The notes under the pieces: generated by a model
The model's input: the letters and a program-made list of their open reading frames with translations, nothing else
Told to the model about the DNA's origin: nothing
Databases searched by the model: none
In this document: piece after piece, positions 34,517-46,749 of the stretch
How positions within the stretch are numbered: the first letter of the stretch is position 1
Layout: each line of letters starts with the position of its first letter
Source: Saccharina japonica
Taxonomy: Eukaryota > Sar > Phaeophyceae > Laminariales > Laminariaceae
Length of the DNA: 64,000 nt
NCBI GenBank assembly: GCA_008828725.1
Contig: MEHQ01000533.1
Location: 248,001 to 312,000 of the forward strand
Direction of reading: 5' to 3'
Translations under genes and position numbers: made by a program

Positions 34517-37040
34517 CAGGCCCTGTATGAACTGCCAACTGCTACGGAAAGCTCTCGCAGAAAGGATTGACTGCTCTCGACAACGTGAAACATTTTTTGT
34601 CTGCAGTTTTGTGCCAAGACCCCCGCAAGATACAGCCGCTGAAATGGTGTTAAGATTGCAATAAGTTTATACGAAGCATACTTTTACTTTTCCCATTGAC
34701 ACAAGTCTGAGTATCTTTCCTGTGTGCTTCAACCTTTTTCGGCTGTGCGAGTATCGAGCCGGCTCGCACCTTTATGTAATGACTCCCTCCAAAGTCCTGC
34801 AGTCTAGGCTGCTGTGTTGTACTTATTTGTGGTTATGCCCCATGGCTGATAGCCGTGCTCACGTTCGGCGTCTCAAACCTTGTGTGTGCACTATTACTGG
34901 TAAACGTCGTTGTTGACGTTGCCGGGGGCAAACTATCAGATACGAAGCTGGGACGTTTCCGCTCCCCCGTCTGGTTAGTCGTTATATCAAGCTGCCGCCA
35001 GCGTCCCGTCCTTTTATGGCGGGGAGTGAGGCGCGGCATTCTCGCCTGCGGTCTCGTCCTTTACTCGCCCTTTTCCCGCGCTCTTGAGGCCATTTCCACA
35101 ATGTGGTTCTCCTCTTGGAGAAGTGTTTCGAATGTCAACATTGTGTCCGCTACGGTAGAGGTAGCTGCTAACTTTTCTCTTTCTCTGCACTTGAAGAACT
35201 CTCTCTCTTTTTATTACCACCGAAGCTGACAAAACATAAATCAAGATCAGAACAGTCCCATGTGCTAGATGTACAACGACGCATAGCGTAAAGCATGAAT
35301 GTCACTCCGACGATTTGATTTTGCGCTTCCTGAGTTAAGGAGCTCCGCCAATCAGAAATGCTTTCGACAAAAAAAGTGCGACCTCTATCGTATATAGCGT
35401 GTGTGCACCCCTCTCGCTCCGTCTCGAAAGGGAGGCATGGTCAATGATCATTGACTATTCATAAGTCAAGCTACTAATTAGTACATCCCGTATTTCGTTG
35501 CTAACACCCCGGCTTGGCCGTTGGCATCGATGGTGTATCCCTTTCATAGACCTCCCCCGTCCTATTGCCGTACGATTACGGCCATGCATGAAAATTAGGT
35601 ACCCCCCCCCCTCCCCCGTATTGTACGCCCTTCCTAATTGTCGACATCACGCTCTTCGTCCTCCTTTCCACGAGCATCTGGACATCGGCGTGGATGTTGT
35701 ACCAATGTCGCTACGATCCTAGCCTCCTTCCTCCGCACCCTCACTGCCCTCCTCCTCGTTTTTCTACCCCTGCTGCACGACCACTGCCACCGTCGGGGTG
35801 TACATCGTATTCCTGCCAAGATCCTCGTACCCCCGCTCCCCCCCCCCATGAATATATCAAGTATATTATATATTCATAGGTTGGGTTGGCGTCGGTTGTC
35901 GACGACCCTGTAACACACGCGTCTCACTGCGTGAGCTAAACAACCAGGGTACTTGTCTTTTGTCTTGGCGGTCACCAAGGCTGGCGGTCTTGTTAGATCA
36001 TTTGTGAGGGCTTGAAAACCTCATCTCCGCACAAGGGGAATTGTCGTATCACGTAGTGTGTATATGGTAAGGCACCCACGAGGCAGTTACATAGTACTCC
36101 CATTGCTGTCTCTAGAAATGGCCACACCGGGAATTACGTTAACTCATTGAAGCTGTCATCCTAATATGCAAGTCCGCCTCACAAGCGGTTTTTAGTAGGA
36201 TGCAGCTCACCCTCCATGCGACTCGCCCAATACCTCACGGCGCTTCGCGTTTGGTGCAAGCAATGTCTGCCTGGTTGGTCGAAGCCCAACGTGCTCCGTC
36301 CCGGCATTGTAGGGATGCGAGGGTCTATGACCATACGACTACGGCCTTGGACGGTATGAGTACACCCCACACTCCCTCCCGGTTTTGCCCTCTTCCTGAC
36401 TGTCACCACCCGGCTCTTCGTCATTTTCCCTGCCACGACCCAACCTACCATCGACACAGCATGGGTGTTGTACCGCTGTCGCTACGGTTCTATCTAGCCC
36501 CCCCCCTCCTCGATATACGGAGGGTTGAGAGAAGGAATAGGAATGAAAAGGTATCTGCACGGCCCAATGGACTTCGCGAAAAAGCTGAAACTGCGATTTC
36601 GGTAGGGGACCTGGACCTGCCAGAAAGAAGAGGAGGTATACCAGTAGCCGGGAGGAGGAGGAAGTAGATGCACAGATGTGCCCATGTGGCAAGCCATAGA
36701 GAGTAGAATTCACATAGTGGGAGAATGTGAAAGGTACAAGGAGGAAAGGGATGTGCTAGAGGAGGAGATGAGAAAATAGACGGAGTGTGACATGGAGCAG
36801 TTTGGCACACTAAATAGTAGCGAGAAAACGATCGCTATCTTAGGAGATAGATGGTGGCCGACAGGCGGCGAAACAGGAAGGGGATAAGATTAGCAAAAAG
36901 TTTTCTTTGTAATATATGGAAACAACGTAATGAGCGCCAAGTGTTGGAGGTGTCTCTATTAGGAGTAGGAACGGTGCTCCGTCTCGAAAGGGATGCGTGG
37001 TCAATGGTCAAATGACTAAGGCAAGCAACAAATGAGTACG

Positions 37041-37081
<41 letters not shown>

Positions 37082-37085
37082 CTTC
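34517..37085 (+). repeat. 2,569-bp unit, copy A
   Basis: Starts CAGGCCCTGTATGAACTGCC and ends with a ~40-base poly-C run and CTCCGCTTC. It contains a small TIR element (35147-35404), two older LINE tails ending in C-runs (near 35605 and 36355), and a LINE ORF end (about 36520-37040). Every open frame in it recurs in copy B at +2,569. An ambiguous base N at 34516 sits exactly at its left border. Confidence 0.93.
35147..35404. mobile_element. Small TIR element, GCTACGATAGAGGT family, inside unit A
   Basis: CCGCTACGGTAGAGGTAGC on the left and GCGACCTCTATCGTATATAG on the right; the interior has GAGTTAAGGAGCTCC. The same element is in B (37716-37973) and C (44730-44473 mapped, seen at 43905-44162), so it was in the unit before it was copied. 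Confidence 0.55.
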
Positions 37086-39608
37086 CAGGCCCTGTATGAA
37101 CTGCCAACTGCTACGGAAAGCTCTCGCAGAAAGGATTGACTGCTCTCGACAACGTGAAACATTTTTTGTCTGCAGTTTTGTGCCAAGACCCCCGCAAGAT
37201 ACAGCCGCTGAAATGGTGTTAAGATTGCAATAAGTTTATACGAAGCATACTTTTACTTTTCCCATTGACACAAGTCTGAGTATCTTTCCTGTGTGCTTCA
37301 ACCTTTTTCGGCTGTGCGAGTATCGAGCCGGCTCGCACCTTTATGTAATGACTCCCTCCAAAGTCCTGCAGTCTAGGCTGCTGTGTTGTACTTATTTGTG
37401 GTTATGCCCCATGGCTGATAGCCGTGCTCACGTTCGGCGTCTCAAACCTTGTGTGTGCACTATTACTGGTAAACGTCGTTGTTGACGTTGCCGGGGGCAA
37501 ACTATCAGATACGAAGCTGGGACGTTTCCGCTCCCCCGTCTGGTTAGTCGTTATATCAAGCTGCCGCCAGCGTCCCGTCCTTTTATGGCGGGGAGTGAGG
37601 CGCGGCATTCTCGCCTGCGGTCTCGTCCTTTACTCGCCCTTTTCCCGCGCTCTTGAGGCCATTTCCACAATGTGGTTCTCCTCTTGGAGAAGTGTTTCGA
37701 ATGTCAACATTGTGTCCGCTACGGTAGAGGTAGCTGCTAACTTTTCTCTTTCTCTGCACTTGAAGAACTCTCTCTCTTTTTATTACCACCGAAGCTGACA
37801 AAACATAAATCAAGATCAGAACAGTCCCATGTGCTAGATGTACAACGACGCATAGCGTAAAGCATGAATGTCACTCCGACGATTTGATTTTGCGCTTCCT
37901 GAGTTAAGGAGCTCCGCCAATCAGAAATGCTTTCGACAAAAAAAGTGCGACCTCTATCGTATATAGCGTGTGTGCACCCCTCTCGCTCCGTCTCGAAAGG
38001 GAGGCATGGTCAATGATCATTGACTATTCATAAGTCAAGCTACTAATTAGTACATCCCGTATTTCGTTGCTAACACCCCGGCTTGGCCGTTGGCATCGAT
38101 GGTGTATCCCTTTCATAGACCTCCCCCGTCCTATTGCCGTACGATTACGGCCATGCATGAAAATTAGGTACCCCCCCCCCTCCCCCGTATTGTACGCCCT
38201 TCCTAATTGTCGACATCACGCTCTTCGTCCTCCTTTCCACGAGCATCTGGACATCGGCGTGGATGTTGTACCAATGTCGCTACGATCCTAGCCTCCTTCC
38301 TCCGCACCCTCACTGCCCTCCTCCTCGTTTTTCTACCCCTGCTGCACGACCACTGCCACCGTCGGGGTGTACATCGTATTCCTGCCAAGATCCTCGTACC
38401 CCCGCTCCCCCCCCCCATGAATATATCAAGTATATTATATATTCATAGGTTGGGTTGGCGTCGGTTGTCGACGACCCTGTAACACACGCGTCTCACTGCG
38501 TGAGCTAAACAACCAGGGTACTTGTCTTTTGTCTTGGCGGTCACCAAGGCTGGCGGTCTTGTTAGATCATTTGTGAGGGCTTGAAAACCTCATCTCCGCA
38601 CAAGGGGAATTGTCGTATCACGTAGTGTGTATATGGTAAGGCACCCACGAGGCAGTTACATAGTACTCCCATTGCTGTCTCTAGAAATGGCCACACCGGG
38701 AATTACGTTAACTCATTGAAGCTGTCATCCTAATATGCAAGTCCGCCTCACAAGCGGTTTTTAGTAGGATGCAGCTCACCCTCCATGCGACTCGCCCAAT
38801 ACCTCACGGCGCTTCGCGTTTGGTGCAAGCAATGTCTGCCTGGTTGGTCGAAGCCCAACGTGCTCCGTCCCGGCATTGTAGGGATGCGAGGGTCTATGAC
38901 CATACGACTACGGCCTTGGACGGTATGAGTACACCCCACACTCCCTCCCGGTTTTGCCCTCTTCCTGACTGTCACCACCCGGCTCTTCGTCATTTTCCCT
39001 GCCACGACCCAACCTACCATCGACACAGCATGGGTGTTGTACCGCTGTCGCTACGGTTCTATCTAGCCCCCCCCCTCCTCGATATACGGAGGGTTGAGAG
39101 AAGGAATAGGAATGAAAAGGTATCTGCACGGCCCAATGGACTTCGCGAAAAAGCTGAAACTGCGATTTCGGTAGGGGACCTGGACCTGCCAGAAAGAAGA
39201 GGAGGTATACCAGTAGCCGGGAGGAGGAGGAAGTAGATGCACAGATGTGCCCATGTGGCAAAGCCATAGAGAGTAGAATTCACATAGTGGGAGAATGTGA
39301 AAGGTACAAGGAGGAAAGGGATGTGCTAGAGGAGGAGATGAGAAAATAGACGGAGTGTGACATGAGCAGTTTGGCACACTAAATAGTAGCGAGAAAACGA
39401 TCGCTATCTTAGGAGATAGATGGTGGCCGACAGGGGCGAAACAGGAAGGGGATAAGATTAGCAAAAATTTTCTTTGTAATATATGGAAACAACGTAATGA
39501 GCGCCCAAGTGTTGGAGGTGTCTCTATTAGGAGTAGGAACGGTGCTCCGTCTCGAAAGGGATGCGTGGTCAATGGTCAAATGACTAAGGCAAGCAACAAA
39601 TGAGTACG

Positions 39609-39649
<41 letters not shown>

Positions 39650-39654
39650 CTTCC
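37086..39654 (+). repeat. 2,569-bp unit, copy B (head-to-tail with A)
   Basis: It follows A with no gap and is almost identical; I saw only scattered one-base differences, mostly near 39240-39470 and in the poly-C lengths. The right flank changes to CATCCCGAGTCAACC, so the array stops at two units here. Confidence 0.93.
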
Positions 39655-39659
39655 ATCCC

Positions 39660-40670
39660 GAGTCAACCTAGAGTATTTTCAAGCACAGATCCAAGCCGGC
39701 CGAGTCAACCTAGAGTCTTGCCAAGCACAGTATCCCAGCACTGACCACTGGCATATGGTTCGGGTTCGAGTTAGGGTTGGGGTCGGAGGGTCGGCTTCAG
39801 GCGCCAAGCACAAAACCTCCGTAACTATTCACTATCAAAGTGTGTCCACCCCTCTTTCGGTTTGACGAGGGGAGACGTTTTTTTTTGTGGTATGACACAG
39901 TTGTCAGCGTCTGAATTGTGGCGGTGCGCTGATCGGGTGGAACTTTTGTTCAGAGGGTCAGAAGGAGATAAAAAGGGACACGGACAAGTGGTTTTACGCA
40001 AGAAAACGGTTGTTGGGGCGAATTAATTCAATTGGGATAGCATGCCGCCGTCGGTTTCACATTTGAGGGGTGAGGTCTGTGGCTTTGAAGTGGTAGGCGA
40101 TGCTCGATCGGATTGATGTAGCTGTATCCCAACCTGGACAATAGCTGTCCTGTTGCTACATACGCGGACGGCGGCAGATGGAGAGTGGGTGGACTCGTAA
40201 CTAGGCCAAAGTATCATTAAGGGTTCGTGCCGGGAGAGTATGCTTTGCATTCGGGCAGGATTGGGGGAGAAACGAGGTTCGCAGCAGGAGGATGATCGGT
40301 AATGGGAATCCTAATCCAGGGGAGGTGGAAGAGTGATGCCTTTATGCCTTTAAGAGTGATGCCTTTATCATGCACGTAAGGGCGACAAGAGAAGAGAAGG
40401 TTGAAGTTTCAATATTTTTAGCTTCTAACGCAGTGGCCGGAGGAATGCAACTAGGACAAGGGACTAAGTGGGTAGGGGGTAGATTAGGAATAACATATTT
40501 ATGTGTGGGGGGTTGGGGGTGGTATGAGAGGTAGGGCATGTACAATGGCTTAGTATTAATAGTTCACACCGATAATGAAGATACTGTTATCAAAAGGTGT
40601 GGGGTCAAAGCACGGTAGGGTTTTCAGTAGAAAGTGTGGCAGCCTATATCGGGTGCGTTTTTATATATGC
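39660..40670. other. Spacer without recognisable gene
   Basis: A 45-bp duplication (GAGTCAACCTAGAGT at 39660 and 39702) and a degenerate GGGTTCGAGTTAGGG run near 39760 are seen. Nothing coding stands out; ORFs here are short and Pro- or Gly-biased. Confidence 0.4.
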
Positions 40671-40734
40671 TAGTTTAAGTGTGTGGATAAGATTCAGCAC
40701 TTATTGTAATATATAATATTATAAGGATTACATT

Positions 40735-42235
40735 TAATATTTTCCGAACCCGACGCCCATTGGTCGAGGGGGGCCCCCAGCCCGCCCTCGGCCAATCAGG
40801 GGCCGCGGCGCGCGCGGCAGGAGTTGCCCCTCGGGGGAACCCCCCAATCCCGCCGCACCCGGGGACGATAGGGCCCCATCTCCGGTTCGGAAACCCCACC
40901 GTATCTCTACAACTCCAACCACCCGGGGACGAAAAAAACGATCCCCCGAATCGAGACCGCCCCGCACGGTGTGGAAACCCCACCCCCACCAGTCGATCGC
41001 TGATTGGCTGGGGCTCGAAAATGAAGCCAGCTCCACCTGGGGACGATAAAGCCCCATCCCCGAATCGGAAATGCCTCCATACACGTACAACTCCAACAGC
41101 CCGGGGGCGAAAGCCGAGATCTCCCGGGCCGATACCGCCGACCACGGCGTGGAAGGCCCAGCCACACCGACCGATCGCTGATTGGCTGGGGCTCGTATAC
41201 AAAGCCAGAGCCACCCAGGGACGACAGAGTACCATCTCCCGATCGTAAATCCCCCCATACATCCACAACTCCTCACCCGGAGACGATTGGTCCCCATCCC
41301 CGGTTTGGAAATGCCTCCGTATCTCTACAACTCCGACCACCCGGAGACGAAAACAATGATGCCCGGGGTCAAACTTCCCGGCACGGTGTGGAAACCCCAG
41401 CCCGACCGGCTGATTGCTGATTTGCTGGGGGCTCGAAAATAAAGCCAGCGCCACCCGGGGACGATAAGGCCTCATCCCCGGTTCGGAAATCCCTCCATAC
41501 ATGTACAACTTCAACAACGCAGGGACGAAAAACGAGATACTTCGGGTCGACAACGCCGTGCACGGTGTGGAGACCCCAGCCACATCGGCCGATCGTTAAT
41601 TGGCTGGGGCTCGTATACAAAGCCAGAGCCATCCGGGGACGACAGAGTATCATCCCCGGATCGGAATCCCGCCATGCATCTACAACTCCTCACCCGGGGA
41701 AGATAGACACCCATCCCCGGTTCGCGAATGCCTCCGTGTCTCTACAACTCCGACCACCCGGAGACGAAAATAATAAAACAATAATCACCCGGGTCAAAAT
41801 CGCCCGGCACGGTGTGGAAACCCCAGCCCGACCGGTCGATCGCTGATTGGCTGGGGCTCGAAAATAAAGCGAGCGCAATTTCCAACAGCCCGGAGACGAA
41901 AACCGAGATCCCCCATGTCGATGCCGCCGCTCACGGCGTGGAAAGCGCAGCGCCACTGGCGGTATAACTGATTGACTGTGCTCGAAAATTGGGCCAGTGC
42001 CACCCGGAAGATGATAGGGGCCCATTCCCGGATCGGAAATCCCTCCATACGTCTACAACTCTAACAACCCGGGGACGAAAACCGAGTTCCCCCTGATCGA
42101 CACCGGCCCGCACGATGCGGAAACCCCAACCCTACTGCCTCTATCACTGATTGGCTGGGGTATCTTTCAGGGTCCGCCGAACGCGGGGAGGATAAGGTCC
42201 CATCCCCAGATAATACTTAAACCCATACATTTACA
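40735..42235. repeat. GC-rich array with regularly placed CCAAT boxes
   Basis: The repeat unit (about 125-245 bp) contains CGATCGCTGATTGGCTGGGG, GGGGACGATAAGGCCCCATC, CGGAAATCCCTCCATACATG and TACAACTCCAACAACCCGGG. The GATTGGCTG core (inverted CCAAT) sits at about 41001, 41179, 41417, 41597, 41844, 41969 and 42148. A 302-codon minus frame spans part of it, but its protein is itself repetitive and tracks the DNA repeat. Confidence 0.85.
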
Positions 42236-42250
42236 ACTCCGACAAACTAG

Positions 42251-44791
42251 GGGGGGGGGGGGGGGCGTACTCATTTGTTGCTTGCCTTAGTCATTTGACC
42301 ATTGACCACGCATCCCTTTCGAGACGGAGCACCGTTCCTACTCCTAATAGAGACACCTCCAACACTTGGGCGCTCATTACGTTGTTTCCATATATTACAG
42401 AGAAACCTTTTGCTAATCTTATCCCCTTCCTGCTTCGCCGCCTGTGGCCACCATCTATCTCCTAAGATAGCGATCGTTTTCTCGCTACTATTTAGTGTAC
42501 CAAACTGCTCCATGTCACACTCGTCTATTTTCCTCATCTCCTCCTCTAGCACATCCCTTTCCTCCTTGTACCTTTCACATTCTCCCACTATGTGAACTCT
42601 ACTCTCTATGGCTTTGCCACATGGGCACATATGTGCATCTACTTCCTCCTCCTCCCGGCTACTGGTATACCTCCTTCTTCTTTCTGGCAGGTCCAGGTCC
42701 CCTACACGAAATCGCAGTTTCAGCTTTTTCGCGAAGTCCATTGGGCCGTGCAGATACCTTTTCATTCCTATTCCTTCTCTCAACCCTCCGTATATCGAGG
42801 AGGGGGGGGGCTAGATAGAACCGTAGCGACAGCGGTACAACACCCATGCTGTGTCGATGGTAGGTTGGGTCGTGGCAGGGAAAATGACGAAGAGCCGGGT
42901 GGTGACAGTCAGGAAGAGGGCAAAACCGGGAGGGAGTGTGGGGTGTACTCATACCGTCCAAGGCCGTAGTCGTATGGTCATAGACCCTCGCATCCCTACA
43001 ATGCCGGGACGGAGCACGTTGGGCTTCGACCAACCAGGCAGACATTGCTTGCACCAAACGCGAAGCGCCGTGAGGTATTGGGCGAGTCGCATGGAGGGTG
43101 AGCTGCATCCTACTAAAAACCGCTTGTGAGGCGGACTTGCATATTAGGATGACAGCTTCAATGAGTTAACGTAATTCCCGGTGTGGCCATTTCTAGAGAC
43201 AGCAATGGGAGTACTATGTAACTGCCTCGTGGGTGCCTTACCATATACACACTACGTGATACGACAATTCCCCTTGTGCGGAGATGAGGTTTTCAAGCCC
43301 TCACAAATGATCTAACAAGACCGCCAGCCTTGGTGACCGCCAAGACAAAAGACAAGTACCCTGGTTGTTTAGCTCACGCAGTGAGACGCGTGTGTTACAG
43401 GGTCGTCGACAACCGACGCCAACCCAACCTATGAATATATAATATACTTGATATATTCATGGGGGGGGGGAGCGGGGGTACGAGGATCTTGGCAGGAATA
43501 CGATGTACACCCCGACGGTGGCAGTGGTCGTGCAGCAGGGGTAGAAAAACGAGGAGGAGGGCAGTGAGGGTGCGGAGGAAGGAGGCTAGGATCGTAGCGA
43601 CATTGGTACAACATCCACGCCGATGTCCAGATGCTCGTGGAAAGGAGGACGAAGAGCGTGATGTCGACAATTAGGAAGGGCGTACAATACGGGGGAGGGG
43701 GGGGGGTACCTAATTTTCATGCATGGCCGTAATCGTACGGCAATAGGACGGGGGAGGTCTATGAAAGGGATACACCATCGATGCCAACGGCCAAGCCGGG
43801 GTGTTAGCAACGAAATACGGGATGTACTAATTAGTAGCTTGACTTATGAATAGTCAATGATCATTGACCATGCCTCCCTTTCGAGACGGAGCGAGAGGGG
43901 TGCACACACGCTATATACGATAGAGGTCGCACTTTTTTTGTCGAAAGCATTTCTGATTGGCGGAGCTCCTTAACTCAGGAAGCGCAAAATCAAATCGTCG
44001 GAGTGACATTCATGCTTTACGCTATGCGTCGTTGTACATCTAGCACATGGGACTGTTCTGATCTTGATTTATGTTTTGTCAGCTTCGGTGGTAATAAAAA
44101 GAGAGAGAGTTCTTCAAGTGCAGAGAAAGAGAAAAGTTAGCAGCTACCTCTACCGTAGCGGACACAATGTTGACATTCGAAACACTTCTCCAAGAGGAGA
44201 ACCACATTGTGGAAATGGCCTCAAGAGCGCGGGAAAAGGGCGAGTAAAGGACGAGACCGCAGGCGAGAATGCCGCGCCTCACTCCCCGCCATAAAAGGAC
44301 GGGACGCTGGCGGCAGCTTGATATAACGACTAACCAGACGGGGGAGCGGAAACGTCCCAGCTTCGTATCTGATAGTTTGCCCCCGGCAACGTCAACAACG
44401 ACGTTTACCAGTAATAGTGCACACACAAGGTTTGAGACGCCGAACGTGAGCACGGCTATCAGCCATGGGGCATAACCACAAATAAGTACAACACAGCAGC
44501 CTAGACTGCAGGACTTTGGAGGGAGTCATTACATAAAGGTGCGAGCCGGCTCGATACTCGCACAGCCGAAAAAGGTTGAAGCACACAGGAAAGATACTCA
44601 GACTTGTGTCAATGGGAAAAGTAAAAGTATGCTTCGTATAAACTTATTGCAATCTTAACACCATTTCAGCGGCTGTATCTTGCGGGGGTCTTGGCACAAA
44701 ACTGCAGACAAAAAATGTTTCACGTTGTCGAGAGCAGTCAATCCTTTCTGCGAGAGCTTTCCGTAGCAGTTGGCAGTTCATACAGGGCCTG
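42251..44791 (-). repeat. 2.5-kb unit, copy C (inverted)
   Basis: Reverse complement of A/B: coordinates of C and B sum to 81,877 over most of the length. It starts with a G-run (the poly-C tail) at 42251 and ends CATACAGGGCCTG at 44791. B and C therefore form a 2.5-kb inverted repeat around a 2.6-kb spacer. Confidence 0.93.
42271..42783 (-). pseudogene. C-terminal end of a non-LTR retrotransposon (LINE) ORF2
   Basis: An open minus-strand frame, the best preserved of the three unit copies, ends a reverse-transcriptase polyprotein. It carries DLDLPERRRR, then the CCHC-type cluster CPCGKAIESRVHIVGEC, then an acidic helix YKEERDVLEEEMRKI. That zinc-knuckle-plus-helix arrangement is typical of the far C-terminus of LINE RT proteins. 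Polymerase and endonuclease domains are missing, so it is a 5'-truncated copy. In copies A and B the equivalent stretch (about 36529-37025 and 39098-39605) is broken by an early stop and small indels. Confidence 0.75.
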
Positions 44792-44794
44792 GGT

Positions 44795-45225
44795 TCGACG
44801 TGTATAGCAAGGCGCAAGACTCTGCCCAGGTCCAAAGACTTGCCGATAACTGGCTGTCATTTTAATAATCTCGTCAAGAATTGGGCAACTGTTTGGGCGC
44901 TTGGCAAAATCTCGCCCCCAGGCTAAGCAAGATGATCGCACCTAAGATAGGTCCTGTACGACCTACTAATGCCAATTGCTGAGAAGAGTCCTGGCAGAAA
45001 GGTTGGATTACTCCTGACTTCGGACAACAGAGAGGTATGCCGTAAAGAGGTAAAGGGCATTGAGGTCGCACAGGGGTTCGATCGTTTCTTGTCAACGCTC
45101 ATTTTCTCGACACCGGTAAGGGTGCTTCTTAACCCATTCCGAACTGGAAACAAAAAAATCCCACACTAATTCCAAGTAATTTGTCCCCAAATACGTGGGA
45201 CCAGTTCTTAAGGGGTTACGTCGAA
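44795..45225. repeat. Diverged relative of the 2.5-kb unit edge, and a palindromic MITE
   Basis: 44950-45030 (GTCCTGTACGACCTACTAAT, GTCCTGGCAGAAAGG) resembles the first 80 bp of units A-C. 45128-45222 is a palindrome of the 16815-16912 MITE family (TTAACCCATTCCGAACTGG against ACCAGTTCTTAAGGGGTTA). Confidence 0.5.
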
Positions 45226-45385
45226 ACGTCGAAACCCATGTTTTCGGAACGCTCTCGACCAGATATTTCCGAAAACGCCTTGTTCGGTGTTGGAAACCTT
45301 CCCTTTCTGAAAAAAAAACGAGGGTTAAAAAAACGATCGCACCCCTGTTCGAAATCAACGTTTTTTACGGTATAGTACGGCATCG
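45225..45385. repeat. Repeat related to 47870-48065
   Basis: One half (TTTCCGAAAACGCCTTGTTC with TCTCGACCAG) matches 47895-47960 in reverse orientation; the other half (AAAACGATCGCACCCCTGT) matches 48017-48040 in direct orientation. The two loci are rearranged members of one palindromic family. Confidence 0.65.
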
Positions 45386-45984
45386 GCGACACAAACCTAC
45401 CCCGGGCTGCCGCTGGTGGGGGCAGGGCCTTTGTTCGAATGGCCACGCTCGTACTGCTGTGCGCTCTTCATACTGTATATGTTTCATGCGATCACATTAA
45501 CCGATATCGTTGTAGGTATGGTAGCATCAACACGGCCCGTTCCGCGAAGTATTTCTTTCGCGGCAGCTGAACATAAAATAACCCAACTGATGTGTGAGTG
45601 TCGAATATCCGAACTCACAGTTGAAGTTTTTGGTCTTCGTTTTTTTGTATGAAAACATCCAAACTAGAACTCTGGGGAGCTACGTACGCAAGTCGAGTAC
45701 ACACAATGGAACTTGGGAGTAAGGATAATGCATTTTGCAGCTGCAGCAAGTGGGTGCCACGAGTCAAGAGCGCCCCGACTTGAGTGTTTTCGGGAGTTAA
45801 ACGCGGCCAAATAGGCATGTCCCCTACACTACACCCTGTGTATTTCCCACCACAGATAATAGCGTTGTACAGTTGAGAGTTAAGAGCGCTTGTTCTGGCT
45901 TCTCGCGGGGCGCTGTTAAATAGGGAATCGGGATGCCCACTGTACAAAATACAAAATACATTGATCCAACGCTTCTCGGTTCCC

Positions 45985-46330
45985 GTTCATCGTTGCATTT
46001 CGCCGGTCCTCACCTCCTCCGGATAAACTTGATAAACGGATACGATCCCTAAACTCTGTCTCCTCGTCGCGGGGCTGCCACGTCTCTCCCCCTTCGCCGC
46101 TCCTCCTCGCCGTAAAGCAGCGCCACCTCGTAGCAGAGCAAGGCCCCATATTCGCGCAAGCTCACGAGGTTCGTCCATCGCCAAGTCTGCGCAATCGTGG
46201 AGCTCAGGCTAGAATTTGTCTATCTCGGGCCTCCACGCTTTTGATATCGCGCCCCACGACACCCTTCCTATCTTCGTTTTTGTCGAGCTTGTCCTGGACG
46301 TCGTTCATCCTGGCCTCGACTTTGCCTTAC
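45985..46330 (-). pseudogene. Broken coiled-coil-like coding fragment
   Basis: Minus-strand readings include VEARMNDVQDKLDKNEDRKG followed by VVGRDIKSVEARDRQILA, then a stop, and further on LLCYEVALLYGEEERRRGRD. Heptad-like spacing suggests a coiled coil. In-frame stops before and after the fragment mark it as decayed or as exon remnants. I do not recognise the family. Confidence 0.35.
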
Positions 46331-46562
46331 TGCTGTATCCGCTGATTTAACCGAGACAGGTAGCGCTAGTCAGCATCACCACGAACGATGACCGCGTCGC
46401 CCCTTTCAGCGGACCCTCGTAGCCCCAGCGCCACCGTAACGCGGTTTCGCGACCGCCGCTAGGGCGAAGTACAGCCCTCCGGCACCATGGTGCGGCACGG
46501 ATAGGAGGTGCTTTGAAGATCGCACGCATCGGTCGCGCCTCGAGCGCCGACATCGGCACACA

Positions 46563-46590
46563 AGCACAGCAGCAGCAGCAGCAGCAGCGC
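46563..46590. repeat. CAG trinucleotide tract
   Basis: Eight to nine CAG units, reading polyGln or polyAla depending on frame, inside unassigned sequence. Confidence 0.85.
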
Positions 46591-46749
46591 GAGGACAGCT
46601 CACTTCCCGCCCATCGCGCTCTGGTATCCAGCTTATGTTGTATGGGGGCAGTGCTGCAACGACGGCGGAACGTGAGGGTAACAGAGAAAAGAGAAAAAGA
46701 GGAAAAGGGTGTCGGGGAGGAAGAAGGTCGTCCGTGGGCGTCAAAGTAA

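Noticed and set aside
34517-39654. Units A and B as paired LTRs of a retroelement
   Set aside because: The two copies abut with nothing between them, they contain LINE remnants and C-tails, and no primer-binding site or polypurine tract is evident. A tandem duplication explains them.
40675-41583. A 302-codon minus-strand open frame
   Set aside because: Its protein repeats with the same period as the GC-rich DNA array, so the absence of stops follows from composition. No motif, start context or splice partner supports it.
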